A DNA stretch of 64,000 bases from JACTOJ01 sp032335695 (GCF_032335695.1 NZ_JACTOJ010000002.1:272796-336795); one strand, 5' to 3'; shown: positions 45,585-54,464, counted from the first letter of the stretch. Program-made: numbers and translations. The notes: generated by a model from the letters alone, not told the origin.

Positions 45585-45687
45585 TGGCAGAGTAGATTCT
45601 TGTGCGTTAAGTGTCAGTTGGACGGGAAGTTGCCACTGAACGAAAAATTTTGTAATTTGCGGTACATGAATCGCATTCCGCTGCCAC
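45585..45687 (+). ncRNA. Tetrahydrofolate (THF) riboswitch
   Basis: GGCAGAGTAGAT, GCGTTAAGTGTC, GGACGGGA and the closing GCATTCCGCTGCC follow the THF-I consensus in order. The outer stem GGCAG (45586-45590) pairs with CTGCC. It precedes a folate transporter gene, as most known members do. Reduced folate binding should lower folT expression. Confidence 0.92.
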
Positions 45688-45721
45688 ACGAGAGAGTGAT
45701 ACTCCTTTTGTGGTGTTTTTT
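45683..45721 (+). terminator. Terminator of the THF riboswitch
   Basis: A GC-containing imperfect stem (CACACGAGAGAG against CTCCTTTTGTGGTG) followed by TTTTTT. Its 5' side starts within the last bases of the aptamer closing stem, as expected for ligand-controlled termination. Confidence 0.7.
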
Positions 45722-45745
45722 GCCATTTAAAAAGGAGGTATTTTT

Positions 45746-46255
45746 TTGAAAAAAACCAGAAATTTAGTGTTTTTATCCCTGCTTATAGCTCTGAATATCA
45801 TTCTAACTAGATTTGGATCCATTCAAACACCTATAGTAAGAATTGGTTTTGGATTTCTTCCACTAGCTCTAGCTTCCATGATGTTTGGTCCAATTTTAGG
45901 AGGTGCTGCTGCTGCTATATCTGATATTCTTGGAATGATGATCTATCCTAGCGGAGCTTATTTCCCTGGATTCACGTTAACAGCTTTCATTAGCGGTGCC
46001 TTATATGGAATTTTTCTATACGAAAAGCCTAAATCTATTCCCCGTATAATATTAAGTGTTTTAACAGTTACTATTGCAGCTGATATTATTCTTAATACTT
46101 TGTGGCTAAATATGATTACAGGGAAAGCTATCTATGTTCTGCTTACTACTAGGCTTGTTTCAAATTCAATCATGCTGCCAATAAAGGTAATAATAATTTC
46201 TTTAGTATGGAAAGCTCTATATTCCTTTACTAAGCCTATATTTTTAAGCAGATAA
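45746..46255 (+). CDS. folT: Folate ECF transporter S component
   Basis: A 169-residue membrane protein with about five to six helices that captures folate for an energy-coupling-factor transporter whose shared A/A'/T units are not in this window. RNLVFLSLLIALNIILTRFGSIQTPIVRIGFGFLPLALASMMFGPILGGAAAAISDILGM is the family N-terminal half, and YPSGAYFPGFTLTAFISGALYG follows. The start is TTG at 45746 with AAAGGAGG eight bases upstream. The THF riboswitch directly upstream supports the substrate assignment independently of the protein sequence. Confidence 0.95.
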   Translation: MKKTRNLVFLSLLIALNIILTRFGSIQTPIVRIGFGFLPLALASMMFGPILGGAAAAISDILGMMIYPSGAYFPGFTLTAFISGALYGIFLYEKPKSIPRIILSVLTVTIAADIILNTLWLNMITGKAIYVLLTTRLVSNSIMLPIKVIIISLVWKALYSFTKPIFLSR

Positions 46256-46260
46256 AGAGC

Positions 46261-46297
46261 AGAGTCTATCGCAGCTAGCGATAGACTCTATCCTTTT
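46261..46297. terminator. Bidirectional terminator between folT and HD-domain gene
   Basis: AGAGTCTATCGC pairs with GCGATAGACTCT over 12 bp, followed on the plus strand by ATCCTTTTT. The stem includes the last codons and stop of the minus-strand HD gene. Confidence 0.8.
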
Positions 46298-46781
46298 TAT
46301 TTTTCTTATAGTGATGTGCTATTTCTTTTACAGCACAATATTTGTCAACACAGCTTATAATAAAAGCTTCTCCATACTTAGGAGGCACCACTGTCAAAGG
46401 CCACATATGCTTCTTTATTATATCCTTTTCCACCGAATTTAGCATAAATGTTTTTTCAGCATTTTCTAAAGCTATGGCTGGATGCCTAAAGGCATGTTTT
46501 CCTTTTTCAAGCTTAGTTATCCTCCAATCATACAAAAACATGTCATGCAAAAGTGCTCCCCTAGCTGCAGACTTATAATCCAATCTGCACGCCTTACATA
46601 TTTTGTAGCTGTAATAAGCCACGTTTATGCAATGCTGAAAACAATTAATATCACAGTGCTGCCTGAATTCTTTCATTTTAAGCACATCTTCGTGCTCTAT
46701 AAGATCTTTAACACATTCATAAAACTTCAAATCTATATTCTCTTCTCCATCTATTAAAGCTGATTCATGTATTTTATTCAA
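46275..46781 (-). CDS. HD-domain phosphohydrolase-like protein
   Basis: A 168-residue protein with metal-binding HD residues: histidine in NCFQHCINVAYYSY, the HD pair in RGALLHDMFLYDW, histidines near HAFRHPAIALENAE, and the final aspartate in ISCVDKYCAV. These proteins hydrolyse nucleotides or phosphoesters; the substrate is unknown. The TTG start at 46781, with AGAGGGG upstream, overlaps the end of the sensor kinase gene by eight bases, so it is translationally linked to the two-component operon. Its last residues are encoded within a terminator stem. Confidence 0.8.
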   Translation of the reverse strand: MNKIHESALIDGEENIDLKFYECVKDLIEHEDVLKMKEFRQHCDINCFQHCINVAYYSYKICKACRLDYKSAARGALLHDMFLYDWRITKLEKGKHAFRHPAIALENAEKTFMLNSVEKDIIKKHMWPLTVVPPKYGEAFIISCVDKYCAVKEIAHHYKKNKKDRVYR

Positions 46782-48948
46782 TAAAATTACCCCTCTTAAA
46801 AAACTCTACTGTTACTTTAAATAAATCTCCATCTATATCGATATGCATACTTCCATTCTCAAGCTCAACTATGCTTTTAGCTATAGATAATCCAAGACCT
46901 GAACCTTCAGTGCTTCTTGCTTTATCTCCTCTTTTAAATCTATCAAAGATTTCATCTACATCGAAGTTCATTTCATAGGATGCCATATTTTTGATAATTA
47001 TTATAACTCTATCCTCTAAATTTTCAAGCTCCACATATACCCTGGAATTAGGCTGAGAATATTTTAATGCATTACTTATTAAATTTTGAAACACTCTCCA
47101 GGTTTTTTTACCATCCAATATTATAAATATCTCTTCTGCAGGTATTTTTTCTCTGAAGGTTAAATTTGACTTTTCAATTTTTTCATTGAATTCTCCTAGT
47201 GACTGTCTTAAGAGTTCAGAAATATCAACCTTCTCCATTTCCAATTTAACTGATCCACTGGACATTTTAGAAGCTTCAAAAAGATCTTCAATAATTATCT
47301 TAAGCCTTTGAGATTTTTTATCCAGCACTTCAATATATGCTTTCTTTTCTTCCTCGGCAACATTATCATTTTTAAGTAAGCTTACATAATTTATTATAGA
47401 AGTCAGAGGCGTTCTTAAATCATGAGATACATTAGTAATAAGTTCGGTCTTAAGTCTCTCGCTTTTAAGTTCATTCTCCAGAGATTTTTTGAATTGATTT
47501 CTCATATTGGTAATATCGCTTCCAAGCTTAGCTATATAACTTTTTCCTCCATAATGTATCTTATATTCCAAGTTCCCATTGCTTATTTCTGAAGCTCCCT
47601 TAATTATTTTTCCAAAGTCGCTAAGTTTTTTGAGCATATATATTGGTACTATACTTACATATATAGATAAAATTATACAAATAAGTATTCCTGCCCCCTT
47701 CGCAGAAACTTTAGGTAATTCCGCTAAAAGCATCCCAAAAATAATTGAAGAAAAAATCACCAGACCGACCTTAACTAGTATTTTTTTATAACTCATGCAA
47801 TGCATGATAAGCTTAGAGAATGTTACTATATTGCTGCCCTGAATTTCTTTTTTTAAACTTTCTTTATTCACAATAAATGTTCTGATGTAATCTGCATTAA
47901 ACAGCATATATGCCACGAAAACAGCTACCACGGTAATAGTATAAATATGCCCTACATTAAAAGGCACATAAAAAAAACTTCTCCCTGACAAAAAAATTCT
48001 CATGAAGCTAAAAATAATTAAAAGCATTATTGCTCTTATATCCAAGGGAATCTTTTTATACAAAATTTTAAGCTTATCTTTGCAATAATAATGTATTTTT
48101 AATTTACTTATTACTAATGTAGCCACTAATCCTGCTGATAAAAAAACAATAAATAATACAGCCTCTTCCTTTATTCTATTGTTTATAGAATTATAATAAT
48201 TATAATCCCTAAAATACTGATTGTTTTTTGTGGGAGCCAAGTACATAAACTTTCCTTGAAAGCCATTTGAATTAAACCAATAATCTATATAGTTTAAATC
48301 AACATCTTTAGAACTAGATGTACCAAAGCTTTCTATATGAATAGCTTTATTTTGATAATAATTAACTGAAAAACTATCCTCAATATTAGTATAAACTTTA
48401 TCATTTTTAGTGTCTTTTATATAATATTTTATATAATCTGCTGAGCTTATGCTATTTTTTATATTTTTATAGTCATTGTCTTTCATGGCTACTATATCTT
48501 TTTTCTTTTCACTTAATTCCTGTTGAGAGCTTTTTTCAAGACTATTAATATCACTTTCTTTTTCCTTAATTAATAGCTCTATTTGTTTAACATCATTGCT
48601 CTTTTCGGCCTTAACCATTTCATCCATATATTTATTATCAATTTGTTCCCTTTTTTTAGCAGTATCATCATTGGCCTGCTGAATAATCCTTTGCATATCA
48701 TCATTGCTTATTTTTTCATCATCCGTTTTAGTGTCGTAGTCGTTATATTCTGTCATAACATATCTCAAATTACTAAAATAATTCTCTAAATTGTAAACAT
48801 AACTTTCACTTTTGAAATAAGGTTTATCACTTAAGTATTTTTTATTCTTAACAAAATCTGATATGCATAGTATAGAAAATGCAAAAATATATAAAGTTAC
48901 AATACATAATACACCTTTTAAAAACTTACTTTTCAATTTTGTATCCAA
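46774..48948 (-). CDS. Large sensor histidine kinase with multi-helix membrane region
   Basis: 724 residues. TM1 (about 10-30) precedes an extracellular part of about 230 residues with a long lysine/glutamate-rich coiled coil (near 90-165). Then come six or so membrane helices (about 262-450) and a HAMP-like linker. The HisKA motif is NVSHDLRTPLTSIINYVSLL, the N box is NLISNALKYSQPNS and the G2 box is GSGLGLSIAKSIVELENG. It should phosphorylate the OmpR-type regulator encoded just upstream, with which it overlaps by 23 bp. The start is TTG at 48948, with GGTGGTGTGGGG upstream. The extracellular coiled coil plus multi-span region suggests an envelope signal. Confidence 0.9.
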   Translation of the reverse strand: MDTKLKSKFLKGVLCIVTLYIFAFSILCISDFVKNKKYLSDKPYFKSESYVYNLENYFSNLRYVMTEYNDYDTKTDDEKISNDDMQRIIQQANDDTAKKREQIDNKYMDEMVKAEKSNDVKQIELLIKEKESDINSLEKSSQQELSEKKKDIVAMKDNDYKNIKNSISSADYIKYYIKDTKNDKVYTNIEDSFSVNYYQNKAIHIESFGTSSSKDVDLNYIDYWFNSNGFQGKFMYLAPTKNNQYFRDYNYYNSINNRIKEEAVLFIVFLSAGLVATLVISKLKIHYYCKDKLKILYKKIPLDIRAIMLLIIFSFMRIFLSGRSFFYVPFNVGHIYTITVVAVFVAYMLFNADYIRTFIVNKESLKKEIQGSNIVTFSKLIMHCMSYKKILVKVGLVIFSSIIFGMLLAELPKVSAKGAGILICIILSIYVSIVPIYMLKKLSDFGKIIKGASEISNGNLEYKIHYGGKSYIAKLGSDITNMRNQFKKSLENELKSERLKTELITNVSHDLRTPLTSIINYVSLLKNDNVAEEEKKAYIEVLDKKSQRLKIIIEDLFEASKMSSGSVKLEMEKVDISELLRQSLGEFNEKIEKSNLTFREKIPAEEIFIILDGKKTWRVFQNLISNALKYSQPNSRVYVELENLEDRVIIIIKNMASYEMNFDVDEIFDRFKRGDKARSTEGSGLGLSIAKSIVELENGSMHIDIDGDLFKVTVEFFKRGNFIE

Positions 48949-49615
48949 TTCCCCACACCACCTTTAAGTATTCAGGTTCTTTGGGATTTATCTCTATTTT
49001 TTCTCTGATTCTTCTTATGTGTACTGCCACTGTATTTTCTCCTTTAAAAAACTCTTCATTCCATACCTTTTTATATATTTCTGAGCTAGAAAAAACTCTT
49101 CCCTTATTATTCATCAATAATTCTAATATTCTATATTCAATAGAGGTAAGATTAATTTCTTCTCCATTTATGTAAACCGCCTTAGTAGCCTTATTTAACG
49201 TCAAATTTCTTACAACTATTTCATCATTATTATTATAGCTGCCAAAATCTACATATCTTCTAAGCTGGGATTTTACTCTAGCTACTAACTCTAGAGGATT
49301 GAAAGGCTTTGTAACATAATCATCCGCTCCCATATTAAGTCCAATTATTTTATCAGTATCCTCTGATTTTGCCGACAGCATTATTATAGGTATATTTTTA
49401 TTTTCCCTGATTTTAAAGGTGGCCTTTATGCCGTCCATTCTAGGCATCATTATATCCATTATTATAAGATGAATTTCCCTTTCTTCCACAGCCATAAGAG
49501 CTTCTATTCCATCTTTTGCTTTTATAACATTAATCCCTTCATTTCTAAGGTATATCTCAATAGCTTCTGCTATATTAATATCATCATCTGCTACTAATAC
49601 ATTATATTGTCTCAT
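48926..49615 (-). CDS. OmpR/PhoB-family response regulator
   Basis: A 229-residue regulator. The receiver has acidic residues at 10-12, phospho-acceptor Asp54 in LIIMDIMMPRMDG and lysine in DDYVTKPFNPLEL. The winged-helix output ends with the expected VHIRRIREKIEINPKEPEYLKVVWGIGYKIEK. It pairs with the overlapping sensor kinase. I use ATG 49615, with AGGGGG upstream, rather than the 49636 start, which would overlap the preceding gene. The direct repeats at 50309-50326 upstream of the operon are a possible binding site. Confidence 0.94.
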   Translation of the reverse strand: MRQYNVLVADDDINIAEAIEIYLRNEGINVIKAKDGIEALMAVEEREIHLIIMDIMMPRMDGIKATFKIRENKNIPIIMLSAKSEDTDKIIGLNMGADDYVTKPFNPLELVARVKSQLRRYVDFGSYNNNDEIVVRNLTLNKATKAVYINGEEINLTSIEYRILELLMNNKGRVFSSSEIYKKVWNEEFFKGENTVAVHIRRIREKIEINPKEPEYLKVVWGIGYKIEK

Positions 49616-49632
49616 AATTGTCCCCCTAGCTA

Positions 49633-50208
49633 TCACTCCATAAAGAAGCTAAAAGCATCTTTTTTTATATTTTTAATATATCCTACATCTTTAACATTTC
49701 TAGTGTGATATACCATATTTTCATAATCTTTAGCTTGATTATCACAAACGTAGGCATATCCATAGTCTCCCTCTTTTGCCCATTTCATAAATATATATGT
49801 ATGACTTGGAATACCATCTTTGTTACCACTTTCATCAGTAGTAAAGCATATATCTCCAGGCTTAAGCTGTTTATAGTCAGTGTTTTTCTTCCAGCCTTTA
49901 TCCTTTAAATATGAAATAAGCTGTGATGTATTGCAGACACTTCCAGGTATATTAACATCATTTTTTCTGAGCACCTCTGATACAAAGTATACACAGGTAT
50001 TAGCAGAACTGTTTCCATTTAATTTAACAGCAGAGTTATAAACATTAATTCTATTCCCCTTATTACTCAAATAATTATACATATCATTTCTTAATTGATT
50101 ATTGCTGCTGCTTATAAAATTCTTCTTTATAATTATAAGCACCATAACAAGAATACTTATAGTTAAAATAGTAAGCAGCTTCACCTTTAATTTATTTTTA
50201 CCTCTCAT
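49633..50208 (-). CDS. Membrane-anchored papain-like (NlpC/P60- or CHAP-like) cell-wall protein
   Basis: 191 residues. A single N-terminal membrane helix (about 9-27) anchors an extracellular domain of about 150 residues. SANTCVYFVSEVLRKNDVNIPG has the nucleophile-type cysteine at the start of a helix, LKPGDICFTTD is the usual strand after the helix, and GIPSHTYIFMKWA gives the catalytic-type histidine. This order fits NlpC/P60 or CHAP peptidoglycan amidases/endopeptidases, though the match is by pattern only. It is the first gene of a four-gene operon with a two-component system and an HD protein, so its product may remodel the wall under the kinase's control. Confidence 0.7.
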   Translation of the reverse strand: MRGKNKLKVKLLTILTISILVMVLIIIKKNFISSSNNQLRNDMYNYLSNKGNRINVYNSAVKLNGNSSANTCVYFVSEVLRKNDVNIPGSVCNTSQLISYLKDKGWKKNTDYKQLKPGDICFTTDESGNKDGIPSHTYIFMKWAKEGDYGYAYVCDNQAKDYENMVYHTRNVKDVGYIKNIKKDAFSFFME

Positions 50209-50308
50209 AACCCCTATACCCCCAAAATTATTTTATCCTGAAATGAATTTTGGTCATAATCTCTTAATGTTAATTATACTAATAACTTTTTAAAAATTCA
50301 TATTTTAT

Positions 50309-50326
50309 TTCTTAAAAAATTCTTAA
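50309..50326 (-). promoter_or_regulatory. Direct repeats with 11-bp spacing, possible OmpR-type regulator site
   Basis: On the minus strand TTAAGAA occurs at 50320-50326 and again at 50309-50315, giving TTAAGAATTTTTTAAGAA with an 11-bp period. That spacing is typical for OmpR/PhoB dimers. It lies about 100 bp upstream of the operon's first gene (50208). Confidence 0.4.
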
Positions 50327-50359
50327 CATTCATATTTATAATGTCTGCAATGCAAAATA

Positions 50360-50381
50360 AGGCGGTGATTTTCCACCGCCT
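50360..50381 (-). terminator. Terminator after LysE-family gene
   Basis: AGGCGGTG and CACCGCCT form a GC-rich 8-bp stem with a 6-nt loop. On the minus strand it is followed by TATTTTG. It lies 10 bp past the LysE stop codon. Confidence 0.85.
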
Positions 50382-50391
50382 CAATATATTT

Positions 50392-51069
50392 CTATAAATT
50401 TATGTAGCTTCTAAGGGTTACTAGTTTAAATATACCATAAGTAAAAAATATAATTCCTAATATAGCTATCCCATAAGCCAGCAAGTCAGCAAATTTGCTG
50501 CTATTGCTCTGCTTAGCCACTTTCTTCCCTTTTGATGCTAAAATATTTATCATGGTAAGGCATATCATTATGCCGCTAAGCATTGATACTACAAAAGTTA
50601 CATAAGCACCGAAGCTTATGTGTCTCCATACTGCTATAAAAGTTGTGCTAAAGGCAAGCCAGGAAAGGTGCGTCATTGGATAAGTAATATTGATTATAAA
50701 ACCTGTAAACAGCGGCAAAGATTTTACCTTATCACTTACTTCCGTTTCTTTTGGTTCTTTTAATACTTTTTTACTTTCCATTATCGCTCTTATACCTATA
50801 AAAAATGTTACTGCTCCAGAAACTATCCAAAATATAATTTCTAAGGTTTTATTAGTTTTTATCCAATTCAATAATCCAAAATTAATCAAAACCACGTCAA
50901 AGGTATCCGCAATTACTGAACCTACAGCAACCCAAATTCCTTTTTTAAACCCTTTACTGATAGTCCATCTTACTGATTCTATCCCCGAAGGACCTATTGG
51001 TATAGCTATAATTATTCCTGTAACAAGCCCAATTATTAAAGCCCTGAACAATAAAATATAATTTACCAT
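50392..51069 (-). CDS. LysE-family translocator
   Basis: A 225-residue membrane exporter with about six helices. The N-terminal FRALIIGLVTGIIIAIPIGPSGIESVRWTISKGFKKGIWVAVGSVIADTFDVVLINFGLL holds the family motif with the conserved glycine/proline pair and the GS(x)3D segment. Members export amino acids or related metabolites; the substrate here is unknown. It is followed by a strong terminator and preceded at 31 bp by a HAD gene on the same strand, so it may close a GNAT-HAD-LysE unit. Confidence 0.86.
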   Translation of the reverse strand: MVNYILLFRALIIGLVTGIIIAIPIGPSGIESVRWTISKGFKKGIWVAVGSVIADTFDVVLINFGLLNWIKTNKTLEIIFWIVSGAVTFFIGIRAIMESKKVLKEPKETEVSDKVKSLPLFTGFIINITYPMTHLSWLAFSTTFIAVWRHISFGAYVTFVVSMLSGIMICLTMINILASKGKKVAKQSNSSKFADLLAYGIAILGIIFFTYGIFKLVTLRSYINL

Positions 51070-51100
51070 AAGCTCTCCTAATCCTCATCTTTTATTTAAA

Positions 51101-51745
51101 TTAATCAAAGTACTTCAATAATTGCTGAAATTCATCTATATAATATTTATAGTTTTTAACCTCTCCAAATCCATATCTTGCATATATAAAAGGAATCTCC
51201 GCTTCTTCAGCAGAATCAGCGTCCTTCTGAGTATCTCCTAGATAAACTGCGTTTTTAATATTGTTTCTTTCCATTACGACTCTTATATTTTTTGCTTTGG
51301 ACAGACCAGTTCTCCCAGGACATTCAAAATCATCAAAATAATCTTCAAAGCCATGAGCTTTAATAAAAGCCTCTATATATCCATTTCCGCAGTTGCTTAC
51401 AACAAATAATTTTACTTTTTCATGTAGTTTCTTTAAGGTACTTTCTAAATTAGGATAAAGAATAGCTCCCTGCTTTTCTAAAATAACATTTTGATAATCG
51501 CTGCATTCTTCAATTATTTTTAATCTTTCAGCCTCTTCTATGTATCCCATATGCCTTCTTGCTATCTCATCAAGCTGTAATCCCATGTAGCTTTTTAAAA
51601 GCTCCTTGGTAAGTGGAGTGGTTACATTTTTATGAGAATCCATTACATGCTTCCATGACTGAAAAGTAGTCTCTGTAGCGTCCCAAAGAGTTCCGTCTAA
51701 ATCAAATATCACTGCTTCCATATCTACATTAAAATATTTTTCCAT
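51101..51745 (-). CDS. HAD-superfamily hydrolase (phosphoglycolate-phosphatase-like)
   Basis: A 214-residue HAD subfamily IA phosphatase. Motif I is VIFDLDGTLWDATE (nucleophile Asp), motif II is LFVVSNCGNGYIEAF, motif III lysine is in RTGLSKAKNIRVVMER, and motif IV is AVYLGDTQKDADSAEEAEIPFIYARYGFG. An alpha-helical cap is inserted after motif I. Substrate is unassigned. It lies 18 bp downstream of the GNAT gene and 31 bp upstream of lysE-like, so the three are likely co-transcribed. AGGAG precedes ATG 51745. Confidence 0.88.
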   Translation of the reverse strand: MEKYFNVDMEAVIFDLDGTLWDATETTFQSWKHVMDSHKNVTTPLTKELLKSYMGLQLDEIARRHMGYIEEAERLKIIEECSDYQNVILEKQGAILYPNLESTLKKLHEKVKLFVVSNCGNGYIEAFIKAHGFEDYFDDFECPGRTGLSKAKNIRVVMERNNIKNAVYLGDTQKDADSAEEAEIPFIYARYGFGEVKNYKYYIDEFQQLLKYFD

Positions 51746-51763
51746 TGTATACTCCTATAATAA

Positions 51764-52276
51764 TTATTCTTCAGTTGGATTTTTAGGTCCAGACAAATTA
51801 AGCTGATAAAATACTAAATCCAGCCATCTGTCAAACTTATAACCAGCTTTTTCTATTGTACCAACATGCTTAAAGCCTAGCTTTTCGTGCATAAGCAAAC
51901 TTCCTTTGTTAGCTGAATCTATTCCTGCAACTATTATAGCATAGCCTTCTTCCTCAGCAGCTTTAATAAGCTTTTGCATCAAAGCTTTAGCAATTCCTTT
52001 GTTTCTATAAGCCTTGTGAACATATATGGAATGTTCAATGGAATATTTAAAGGCTGGCCAAGGTCTAAATTGTCCATAGGTTGCAAAGCCTACAGCTTTT
52101 CCATCTTCTTCATACACAAAAACAGGATAACCTTCTTTTTTCTTTTCATTGAACCACTCTGTTCTCTGCTCAATTGTATGTGGTTTATAAGAATAGATAG
52201 CTGTAGTATTTAATATCGCATCATTGTATATCTCCAAAATATCTTTTATATCTTTTACCTGAGCTTCTCTTATCAT
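51764..52276 (-). CDS. GNAT N-acetyltransferase, phosphinothricin-acetyltransferase-like
   Basis: A 170-residue acetyl-CoA-dependent transferase. MIREAQVKDIKDILEIYNDAILNTTAIYSYKP is the typical PAT-family opening. SIYVHKAYRNKGIAKALMQKLIKAAEE contains the acetyl-CoA pyrophosphate-binding loop (R/QxxGxA type), and GIDSANKGSLLMHEKLGFKHVG is the conserved C-terminal block. Natural substrates of such chromosomal genes are often methionine sulfone- or glutamate-like amino acids; none is implied here. The start is ATG 52276 with AAGGAG upstream, not 52297. Confidence 0.88.
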   Translation of the reverse strand: MIREAQVKDIKDILEIYNDAILNTTAIYSYKPHTIEQRTEWFNEKKKEGYPVFVYEEDGKAVGFATYGQFRPWPAFKYSIEHSIYVHKAYRNKGIAKALMQKLIKAAEEEGYAIIVAGIDSANKGSLLMHEKLGFKHVGTIEKAGYKFDRWLDLVFYQLNLSGPKNPTEE

Positions 52277-52312
52277 GTTATTCTCCTTTTTAAACAATAT
52301 CCTTACGAAAGC

Positions 52313-52345
52313 TATAAATAAGTGTTTATTTTACACTTATTTATA
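52313..52345. repeat. Perfect 13-bp inverted repeat upstream of the GNAT gene
   Basis: TATAAATAAGTGT and ACACTTATTTATA with a 7-nt loop, about 37 bp upstream of the GNAT start. It could be an operator or leader stem. A second, weaker stem (TGCAATTT/AAATTGCA, 52422-52445) lies just past the next ABC permease gene. No gene is seen in 52277-52451. Confidence 0.6.
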
Positions 52346-52451
52346 ACAATCTATATTAAAATTATACATTGTTTGAAGAAGCTTTACAATTCACTGAAGC
52401 TGTTACTTAGAATTTATAACTTGCAATTTACAATTGGAAATTGCAGATTGA

Positions 52452-53432
52452 TTATACATCCCTTTTTCTAAATATAAAATATCCCAAAGCACAAATTATT
52501 ATGCCGTATATCAATGAAGATATTAATGCAAAGCTCATATTAATTCCATAAATACGAGAACCATTGTTCACTAACCCAGAAAAATCATTAGCAATAAAAG
52601 GAAGATATTTTCCCCAGCTAAAATATAAGGCTAACATCTGTAAGATTTGTACTCCTGCAAGAATCATAAAGAGTGAAAATCCTGTAGCTATGGAACGAGA
52701 TCTCGTAGCGGCTGATAGAGTAAGAGTAAGTACTACAAATAAAAGTATTTGCAAAAAATCTAAGAGATAAAGTATAAGCATTTTTAAAGCTGCAGGCATA
52801 TATATTATCTTACTAGTAGTCCAAAACATATCCTTAGCTCCTACACCATTAAAGCCGAACAATATGCCAACTAGTACAAAAGTTAGTACAAACGCTGCGG
52901 CCATAAGCTCCAACCCATATATTATAGTAGCCACAAATTTAGCACTTAGCAATTGTCTTCTGGAATAAGGTCTTGAAATCATCATTTTCATAGTTCCTTC
53001 AGTAAATTCCCCAGCTACTAAAGTAGCACAAGAAATAATTACAAATAATGCAATCAAACTATTCATATTAAATTCTGACATCATATCCCATACAGTACTT
53101 TTTTCATTTGGTTTTATATTATTATTTATTCTATATTCTGCTTCAGCTATGCTTTTTTTCAGACCGCCCAGCTGAATTTTAGCGCTAGCGTCACCTGAGG
53201 CTTCCAGCTGTTTTTCCTGAAGCTTTTCTTGATTTAATTCTTCCTTTAAGCTTTCCTTCCAAGTATCTTCCACTTTAATAGTATTGGATTGATGAGTACT
53301 CACTTTATGATATTTATATATGCCTGTTGCTAACAGTAAAATAAATATTAGCATTCCCAGCATAACCTTTGTAGATATTCTCTTCCAAAGCTTAGTATTT
53401 TCTATTGAAACAAGTGTAAAAAATCCCCTCAT
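52452..53432 (-). CDS. ABC-2 exporter permease (duplicate cassette B)
   Basis: A 326-residue membrane protein. TM1 (about 25-42) is followed by a long extracellular helical hairpin (about 45-110) rich in Lys/Glu/Gln, then five membrane helices. GEFTEGTMKMMISRPYSRRQLLSAKFVATIIYG is the cytoplasmic coupling segment typical of ABC-2/bacitracin-type exporters. It is clearly paralogous to the permease at 54515-55507 along its whole length. The gene starts two bases after the stop of its ATPase partner. Substrate unknown; peptide antibiotics or lipids are common for this group. Confidence 0.88.
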   Translation of the reverse strand: MRGFFTLVSIENTKLWKRISTKVMLGMLIFILLLATGIYKYHKVSTHQSNTIKVEDTWKESLKEELNQEKLQEKQLEASGDASAKIQLGGLKKSIAEAEYRINNNIKPNEKSTVWDMMSEFNMNSLIALFVIISCATLVAGEFTEGTMKMMISRPYSRRQLLSAKFVATIIYGLELMAAAFVLTFVLVGILFGFNGVGAKDMFWTTSKIIYMPAALKMLILYLLDFLQILLFVVLTLTLSAATRSRSIATGFSLFMILAGVQILQMLALYFSWGKYLPFIANDFSGLVNNGSRIYGINMSFALISSLIYGIIICALGYFIFRKRDV

Positions 53433-53434
53433 GA

Positions 53435-54358
53435 CTATTTTCCCTCCCCTGTAAGTTCCATAAATACATCTTCTAAAGATTGAAGCTGCTTTTTATTCAT
53501 GGCATATATACCGATATTGTTGTTTACCAATGCTTTAACCATATTAGGGACCTGATCTTTATCTATTTCTGCATGAATTCCATCTCCAAGTAATTCCCCT
53601 TTTATACCCATATTTGAAAGAAGTGAAAATGCTTTTTCGTTGTCATCAGTTTCTAAAATTAGAATGTTTTTGTCTCCTGCGTGAGACATGTTAACCAGCT
53701 CCTCCACTGATTTTACTGTAACAATTCTTCCTTTATTTATTATCCCTACTCTATCACACATTTGCTGCATCTCTGATAATATATGGCTAGAAACAAGCAC
53801 TGTAAGTCCAGTTTCAGAAGAAAGCTTTCTAAGCAGCTCACGAATCTCTTTTATTCCTGCCGGATCAAGACCATTAGTAGGTTCATCTAATATAAGAAGC
53901 TTAGGATTATGCAGAAGTGCCTGAGCTATACCAAGTCTCTGCTTCATTCCTAAAGAATAGGTTTTAACCTTATCTTTTATAGCCCTTTCCAAATCCACAA
54001 TTTTAACTACTTCTTTTATTCTCTTTTCATCTACGTCATCATACATCTTTGCAAAAAGTTTTAAGTTGTCCATTCCAGACATATATTTATACAAATCGGG
54101 ATTTTCAACGATTGCTCCAGTATGCCTCATGGCATTTTTAAAATCCTCCTTTACTGAATATCCGTTTATCTGTATATCCCCTTCAGTTATTGAGGATAAT
54201 CCCACTATCATTTTAATAGTTGTAGATTTTCCTGCTCCATTTGGTCCTAAGAATCCAAATATCTCTCCTTTTCCAAGCTCCATAGAGATATCTGAAACAA
54301 TAGTACGTTTGCCAATAACCTTTTTTAACCCTTCAACTTTTAATATAGCTTCTCTCAT
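53435..54358 (-). CDS. ABC-2 exporter ATP-binding protein (duplicate cassette B)
   Basis: A 307-residue ATPase. Walker A is GPNGAGKST, the signature is KTYSLGMKQRLGIAQALL, Walker B is KLLILDEPTNGLDPAGI and the H-switch is LVSSHILSEMQQM. A C-terminal extension of about 90 residues follows. It is very close to the ATPase at 55509-56432, including the extension, so the cassette arose by tandem duplication. Cassette B has its own promoter and operator (54394-54453) and is separated from cassette A by a terminator, so the copies are regulated separately. Confidence 0.93.
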   Translation of the reverse strand: MREAILKVEGLKKVIGKRTIVSDISMELGKGEIFGFLGPNGAGKSTTIKMIVGLSSITEGDIQINGYSVKEDFKNAMRHTGAIVENPDLYKYMSGMDNLKLFAKMYDDVDEKRIKEVVKIVDLERAIKDKVKTYSLGMKQRLGIAQALLHNPKLLILDEPTNGLDPAGIKEIRELLRKLSSETGLTVLVSSHILSEMQQMCDRVGIINKGRIVTVKSVEELVNMSHAGDKNILILETDDNEKAFSLLSNMGIKGELLGDGIHAEIDKDQVPNMVKALVNNNIGIYAMNKKQLQSLEDVFMELTGEGK

Positions 54359-54393
54359 AATTTACCCCCTATTAAAATTATTATCAGTATGAA

Positions 54394-54453
54394 GTGTACT
54401 ATGTCAACTAGTTCACTAGTACACATGGTACACCATTTGAATAATATTGTCAA
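54394..54453 (-). promoter_or_regulatory. Promoter and palindromic operator of ABC cassette B
   Basis: On the minus strand TTGACA (54448-54453), 17 bp and TACCAT (54425-54430). Immediately downstream, GTGTACTA and TAGTACAC arms (54394-54424) flank a 15-bp centre that includes the palindrome AACTAGTT. The layout fits a GntR/YtrA-type repressor site over the transcription start. It differs in sequence from the operator at 58273-58310. Confidence 0.65.
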
Positions 54454-54464
54454 TAGATTTTATA

